Shown here piece by piece: positions 59,582-64,000 of a DNA stretch of 64,000 bases. Position numbers and translations under genes: made by a program. Positions within the stretch are counted from its first letter, which is position 1, and each line of letters starts with the position of its first letter. The notes under the pieces are model-generated. The model was not told the origin of the DNA. It searched no databases and saw only the letters and a program-made list of their open reading frames with translations. The stretch is from contig NZ_MWFK01000001.1 of NCBI RefSeq assembly GCF_002078175.1, forward strand, positions 4,650,001 through 4,714,000, written 5' to 3'. The DNA comes from Streptomyces sp. M41(2017). Its GTDB lineage: Bacteria; Actinomycetota; Actinomycetes; Streptomycetales; Streptomycetaceae.

Positions 59582-60061
59582 ATGACGACCAGCGCGAGCG
59601 ACGTGACGGTCGAGGGCGTGGTCCGCAGAGCGGCGGCCGGCCACCGGGACCAGCGCGGTGCGCTGCTGCCCGTACTGCACGCCGTGCAGGCCGAACTGGG
59701 GCATGTGCCGCAGGAGGCGATCCCGGTGCTCGCCGACGAGTTCAACCTCTCCCGGGCCGATGTCCACGGGGTGGTGACCTTCTACCACGACTTCCGCCGC
59801 GAGCCCGCCGGGCGCACCCTCCTGCGCATCTGCCGGGCCGAGGCGTGCCAGGCCCTGGGTGCCGAGGGCCTGATGACCTACGCCCGCGAGGCGGGACTTG
59901 CCCCCGGAGAGACGACCCCCGACGGTGCCGTGACCGTCGAGCAGGTCTTCTGTCTCGGCAACTGCGCCCTCGGCCCTGCGGTCGAGGTGAACGGCCGCCT
60001 GCACGGCCGCGTGACCCCGGCCCGGCTGGGCTCGATCCTCGACGGGACGGTCTCCGCATGA
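59582..60061 (+). CDS. fdsG: Formate dehydrogenase gamma subunit (NuoE-like, FdsG)
   Basis: A 159-residue thioredoxin-like [2Fe-2S] protein passing electrons within an NAD-linked formate dehydrogenase. The cluster ligands are Cys84 and Cys89 (RICRAEACQALG) and Cys124 and Cys128 (VFCLGNCALGPAVEV). The N-terminal helical part contains LLPVLHAVQAELGHVPQEAI. ATG 59582 has GGAAGGCGGAG upstream. The stop overlaps the next start as ATGA. It could be a Nuo paralogue in isolation, but the following genes decide for formate dehydrogenase. Confidence 0.92.
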   Translation: MTTSASDVTVEGVVRRAAAGHRDQRGALLPVLHAVQAELGHVPQEAIPVLADEFNLSRADVHGVVTFYHDFRREPAGRTLLRICRAEACQALGAEGLMTYAREAGLAPGETTPDGAVTVEQVFCLGNCALGPAVEVNGRLHGRVTPARLGSILDGTVSA

Positions 60062-61671
60062 ACGACACCACGCACCCGGCCGCCACGGTCTACGTCCCCC
60101 GCGACTCGGCGGCCCGGTCCGTCGGCGCGGACGACGTGGCGACCGCCCTCCAACGGGCCGCGGATCGCGGCGACTTCACGCTCGATGTCGTACGCAACGG
60201 ATCGCGGGGCATGCTCTGGCTGGAACCCCTCGTCGAGGTCGTCACCCCTCGCGGCCGCATCGGATACGGCCCCGTCGCCCCGTCCGACGTCGAGGACCTG
60301 CTCGCCTCCGGTCTCCTCGACGGCGCCGACCATCCGCTGTGCCGCGGAGTGGTGGACGAACTGCCCTGGCTGGCACGCCAGAACCGCGTCACGTTCGCCC
60401 GCGTCGGCGTCACGGACCCGCTGTCGCCCGAGGACTACGTGGCGCACGGCGGCATCGAGGGGCTGCGCACCGCGCTGGAGCGCCCGCCCGCCGACGTGGT
60501 CGCCGAGGTCACCGCGTCCGGACTGCGCGGCCGGGGCGGCGCGGGATTCCCCGCCGGCATCAAGTGGAAGACCGTCCTGGACTGCCCGGACGAGCTCAAG
60601 TTCGTCTGCTGCAACGCCGACGAGGGCGACAGCGGCACCTTCGCCGACCGGATGGTCATGGAGGGCGACCCGTTCCTGCTCATCGAGGGCATGACCATCG
60701 CCGCGCACGCCGTCGGGGCGACCGAGGGCTACCTCTACATCCGCTCGGAGTACCCGGACGCCGTCGCCTCGATGCGCGCCGCGATCGGCATCGCCCGTGA
60801 ACAGGGCTGGCTCGGCACGGGCATCCTCGGCTCCCCGCTCGACTTCGACCTGCACGTCCGTGTCGGCGCGGGCGCGTACATCTGCGGCGAGGAGACCTCC
60901 ATGCTGGAGAGCCTGGAGGGCAGGCGCGGCACCGTGCGCGCCAAGCCGCCGATCCCCGCGATCGAGGGCCTGTTCGGCCGACCGACGGTCGTGAACAACG
61001 TCCTCACGCTCGCGACGGTCCCCGTCGTGCTCGCCGCGGGCGCGGCCGCGTACCAAGAACTCGGCGTCGACCGCTCCCGCGGGACCCAGGTCTTCCAGCT
61101 CGGCGGCAACATCGCGCACGGCGGCATCGTCGAGACCGCGTTCGGCGTCACCCTGCGCGAACTGGTCGAGGACTACGGCGGCGGTACGTTCACCGGGCGC
61201 CCGGTACGCACGGTGCAGGTCGGCGGCCCTCTCGGCGCCTACCTGCCGCCGTCGATGTTCGACCTGCCGATGGACTACGAGGCGTTCGCCGCCGCGGGCG
61301 CGATGGTCGGGCACGGCGGGGTCGTGGTCTTCGACGACACCGTGGACATGGCGGCCCAGGCCCGCTTCGCGATGGAGTTCTGCGCGGCGGAGTCCTGCGG
61401 CAAGTGCACGCCGTGCAGGGTCGGTTCGGTACGGGGTGTCGAGGTGATCGACAAGATCGTGGCGGGCCAGCACCGGGACGAGAACCTGGCCCTGCTCGAG
61501 GACCTGTGCGACCTGATGACCGACGGATCGCTGTGCGCGATGGGCGGCCTCACGCCGATGCCGGTGCGGAGCGCCCTCGCGCACTTTCCCGACGACTTCC
61601 TCGCCCGCGGAGCGGGACAGGGAGCCCCACCCGAGCCGACGAGCGGCGTACGCACGGAGGGCACGGCATGA
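60058..61671 (+). CDS. fdsB: Formate dehydrogenase beta subunit (NuoF-like, FdsB)
   Basis: A 537-residue NADH-binding flavoprotein. An N-terminal thioredoxin-like part (about 1-110) precedes the NuoF core: the FMN/NAD glycine loop SGLRGRGGAGFPAGIKWKTV (about 155-175), CCNADEGDSGTFADR, and GAYICGEETSMLESLEGRRG. The [4Fe-4S] site is ESCGKCTPCRVG with a later Cys in DGSLCAMGG. It reduces NAD with electrons from the alpha and gamma subunits. Start and stop both overlap neighbours by four bases. Confidence 0.94.
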   Translation: MNDTTHPAATVYVPRDSAARSVGADDVATALQRAADRGDFTLDVVRNGSRGMLWLEPLVEVVTPRGRIGYGPVAPSDVEDLLASGLLDGADHPLCRGVVDELPWLARQNRVTFARVGVTDPLSPEDYVAHGGIEGLRTALERPPADVVAEVTASGLRGRGGAGFPAGIKWKTVLDCPDELKFVCCNADEGDSGTFADRMVMEGDPFLLIEGMTIAAHAVGATEGYLYIRSEYPDAVASMRAAIGIAREQGWLGTGILGSPLDFDLHVRVGAGAYICGEETSMLESLEGRRGTVRAKPPIPAIEGLFGRPTVVNNVLTLATVPVVLAAGAAAYQELGVDRSRGTQVFQLGGNIAHGGIVETAFGVTLRELVEDYGGGTFTGRPVRTVQVGGPLGAYLPPSMFDLPMDYEAFAAAGAMVGHGGVVVFDDTVDMAAQARFAMEFCAAESCGKCTPCRVGSVRGVEVIDKIVAGQHRDENLALLEDLCDLMTDGSLCAMGGLTPMPVRSALAHFPDDFLARGAGQGAPPEPTSGVRTEGTA

Positions 61672-64000
61672 CACTGCTCAAGGAACCCGACTTCGGAACC
61701 CCGGAACGGCCCGGCGCGGCCACGGTGTCCGTGGAGGTGGACGGACTCCCGGTGACGGTCCCCGAGGGCACCTCGGTGATGCGCGCCGCCGCCCTGGCCG
61801 GCGTCGACATCCCCAAACTGTGCGCCACCGACAGTCTGGAGCCGTTCGGCTCCTGCCGGCTGTGCGTGGTGGAGATCGACGGCAGGCGCGGCACCCCCGC
61901 GTCCTGCACCACACCGGTGGCGGCCGGGATGCGGGTGAGCACCCAGACGCCGAAGGTGGAGAAGCTCCGTCAGGGCGTCATGGAGCTGTACATCTCCGAC
62001 CATCCGCTGGACTGTCTCACCTGCCCCGCCAACGGCGACTGCGAACTCCAGGACATGGCGGGCGTGGTGGGACTGCGGCAGGTCCGCTACGGCGTCGAGG
62101 GGGAGAACCACCTCGACACCGAGAAGGACACCTCCAACCCGTACTTCGACTTCGACGCCGCCAAGTGCATCGCCTGCTCCCGCTGCGTGCGGGCCTGCGG
62201 CGAGGTGCAGGGCACGTTCGCGCTGACCATCGAGGGACGCGGCTTCGACTCCAAGGTGTCGCCCGGCGCCGGCGAGACGTTCATGGACTCCGAGTGCGTC
62301 TCCTGCGGTGCCTGCGTCCAGGCCTGCCCGACCTCCACCCTTCAGGAGAAGTCGGTGGTCGAACTCGGCATGCCGACCCGGTCGGTGGTCACCACCTGCG
62401 CGTACTGCGGGGTCGGCTGCTCCTTCAAGGCCGAGCTGCGCGGCGACGAACTCGTGCGGATGGTGCCGTACAAGGACGGCGGCGCGAACGAGGGCCACTC
62501 CTGCGTGAAGGGCCGCTTCGCCTTCGGGTACGCCACCCACCCGGACCGGATGCTCAAACCGATGGTCCGCGACCGGATCACCGACCCGTGGCGCGAGGTC
62601 GACTGGGACGAGGCGATCGGCACCGTCGCCCGCCGGATGCGGGACATCCAGGCGCGGTTCGGGCCCGGTTCGATCGGCGCGATCTCCTCGTCGAGGTGCA
62701 CGAACGAAGAGGTCTACGTCGTCCAGAAGATGGTCCGCGCCGCCTTCGGCAACAACAACATCGACACCTGCGCCCGGGTCTGCCACTCCCCGACGGGATA
62801 CGGGCTCAAGCAGACGTTCGGAGAGTCGGCCGGCACCCAGGACTTCCGGTCCGTCGCCGAGGCCGACGTCATCATGGTGATCGGCGCCAACCCCACCGAC
62901 GGACACCCGGTGTTCGCCTCGCGGATGAAGCGCAGGCTCCGCGAGGGCGCCCAGCTGATCGTCATCGACCCGCGCCGCATCGACCTGGTGCGCTCACCGC
63001 ACGTCGAGGCCGCGCACCACCTCCAGCTCAGGCCCAGCACCAACGTCGCCGTCGTCAACGCCCTGGCCCACGTGGTCGTCACCGAGGGGCTCGTCGACCG
63101 GCCCTTCGTGGAGAGCCGGTGCGAGGGCTTCGAGGAGTGGGCGCGTTTCGTCGCCCTGCCCGAGAACAGCCCGGAGGCCACCGAGGAGATCAGCGGGATC
63201 CCCGCCGGCCAACTCCGCTCCGCCGCACGCCTGTACGCCGGGGCACCGAACGGCGCCATCTACTACGGCCTCGGCGTCACCGAGCACAGCCAGGGCTCCA
63301 CCATGGTCATGGGGATGGCGAACCTGGCCATGGCCTGCGGCAACATCGGACGCGACGGCGTCGGGGTGAACCCGCTGCGCGGCCAGAACAACGTGCAGGG
63401 CTCCTGCGACATGGGGTCCTTCCCGCACGAGCTCCCCGGCTACCGGCACGTCTCCGACGACGCGGTCCGCGAGGTGTTCGAGAACCTGTGGGGCGGCACG
63501 CTCCTCGCCGAACCGGGCCTGCGCATCCCCAACATGTTCGACGCCGCGATCGACGGCACCTTCCGCGGACTGTTCGTGCACGGCGAGGACATCGCACAGT
63601 CCGACCCCAACCTCCGGCACGTCACGGCCGCCCTGGAGGCGATGGAACTCGTCGTCGTGCAGGACCTGTTCCTCAACGAGACCGCCAAGTTCGCCCACGT
63701 CTTCCTGCCCGGCGCCTCCTTCCTGGAGAAGGACGGCACCTTCACCAACGCGGAGCGCCGCATCAACCGGGTGCGCGCCGTCATGAAACCGAAGACGGGC
63801 AAGCACGAGTGGCAGATCGTCTGCGAGATCGCCACCGCCATGGGCTACCCGATGGCCTACGACCACCCGGCCCGCATCATGGAGGAGATCGCCTCGGTCA
63901 CCCCGACGTTCACCGGGGTCTCCTTCGAGGTGCTCGACAAGCTGGGCAGCGTGCAGTGGCCGTGCAACGCGGCGGCTCCCGACGGCACACCGGTCATGCA
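61668..64000 (+). CDS. fdsA: Formate dehydrogenase alpha subunit, molybdopterin type (FdsA), cut by the window end
   Basis: The first 777 residues are present; the C-terminus is outside. The N-terminal ferredoxin-like [2Fe-2S] domain has Cys52, 63, 66 and 80. A His-Cys3 cluster follows (SDHPLDCLTCPANGDC), then two [4Fe-4S] clusters (CIACSRCVRAC and CVSCGACVQAC) and the Mo-domain cluster CAYCGVGC. The molybdenum ligand is Cys372, with the catalytic His373, in ARVCHSPTGYG; it is Cys, not selenocysteine. The architecture matches soluble NAD-dependent FdsA, oxidising formate to CO2. ATG 61668 overlaps the fdsB stop. FdhD at 23388 would sulfurate its cofactor. Confidence 0.95.
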   Translation, partial: MTLLKEPDFGTPERPGAATVSVEVDGLPVTVPEGTSVMRAAALAGVDIPKLCATDSLEPFGSCRLCVVEIDGRRGTPASCTTPVAAGMRVSTQTPKVEKLRQGVMELYISDHPLDCLTCPANGDCELQDMAGVVGLRQVRYGVEGENHLDTEKDTSNPYFDFDAAKCIACSRCVRACGEVQGTFALTIEGRGFDSKVSPGAGETFMDSECVSCGACVQACPTSTLQEKSVVELGMPTRSVVTTCAYCGVGCSFKAELRGDELVRMVPYKDGGANEGHSCVKGRFAFGYATHPDRMLKPMVRDRITDPWREVDWDEAIGTVARRMRDIQARFGPGSIGAISSSRCTNEEVYVVQKMVRAAFGNNNIDTCARVCHSPTGYGLKQTFGESAGTQDFRSVAEADVIMVIGANPTDGHPVFASRMKRRLREGAQLIVIDPRRIDLVRSPHVEAAHHLQLRPSTNVAVVNALAHVVVTEGLVDRPFVESRCEGFEEWARFVALPENSPEATEEISGIPAGQLRSAARLYAGAPNGAIYYGLGVTEHSQGSTMVMGMANLAMACGNIGRDGVGVNPLRGQNNVQGSCDMGSFPHELPGYRHVSDDAVREVFENLWGGTLLAEPGLRIPNMFDAAIDGTFRGLFVHGEDIAQSDPNLRHVTAALEAMELVVVQDLFLNETAKFAHVFLPGASFLEKDGTFTNAERRINRVRAVMKPKTGKHEWQIVCEIATAMGYPMAYDHPARIMEEIASVTPTFTGVSFEVLDKLGSVQWPCNAAAPDGTPVM

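Overview
The window is high-GC actinobacterial DNA and almost certainly from a Streptomyces chromosome. GTG and TTG starts are frequent, many genes overlap by four bases, and the gene families are streptomycete: DUF5753 and MmyB-type XRE regulators, WYL regulators, TerD, a GH75 chitosanase, an OFA transporter with its small subunit, and many secreted glycosidases. It contains one tRNA (Leu, anticodon GAG) and no rRNA, intact insertion sequence, prophage or CRISPR array.

Layout. 1-11.9 kb: tail of an OsmC-like gene, a stand-alone dnaK paralogue, two XRE regulators, an ADP-ribosylglycohydrolase, a pterin dehydratase, two methyltransferases, a WYL regulator divergent from a two-gene unit over a perfect palindrome, a truncated Spo0M-like gene, terD and an SDR. 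12-24.3 kb: secreted GH75 chitosanase, aldo/keto reductase, long-chain acyl-CoA synthetase, LysR regulator divergent from a bile-acid-type symporter, a secreted sialidase with a DUF4185/DUF5005-like partner, an isochorismatase-fold protein and fdhD. Two decayed spots, near 16.27 kb and 23.17 kb, each keep back-to-back tails of two divergent genes that lost their N-terminal halves. 24.4-28.4 kb: a PanE-like reductase divergent from an OFA (oxalate/formate) transporter plus small subunit, a FabH-like synthase and a GntR/FCD regulator. 29.3-36.6 kb: a sugar operon of ROK regulator, RbsA/C/B-type ABC transporter, Gfo/Idh/MocA dehydrogenase and a TIM-barrel isomerase. 36.7-44.9 kb: two tandem OFA transporters and formyl-CoA:oxalate CoA-transferase, divergent from a SucCD-like CoA ligase and an aldehyde dehydrogenase. 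45-55.5 kb: DUF2254 membrane protein, tRNA-Leu, and an alpha-glucan locus (GH13 glucosidase, GH87-like beta-helix enzyme, CUT1 ABC transporter, LacI regulator). 55.6-64 kb: DUF429 protein, beta-carbonic anhydrase, shortened acyl-CoA-dehydrogenase-like protein, a second GntR/FCD regulator and a three-subunit NAD-type molybdenum formate dehydrogenase cut by the window edge.

How the genes fit together. The most coherent theme is oxalate and formate catabolism. OFA transporters would bring in oxalate, Frc would activate it to oxalyl-CoA, the formate released would be oxidised by the FdsGBA enzyme whose sulfurtransferase FdhD is also present, and carbonic anhydrase would handle the CO2. A palindromic motif, GCATAC-T-GTATGC or close variants, lies upstream of frc/sucCD, the carbonic anhydrase, the acyl-CoA-dehydrogenase-like gene, the GntR gene and fdsG. 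It ties two loci 16 kb apart into one probable regulon. No oxalyl-CoA decarboxylase gene is in the window. The second strong regulatory signal is a pair of seven-base boxes exactly 21 bp apart, placed identically relative to the -10 hexamers of the lacI gene and the ABC operon of the alpha-glucan locus.
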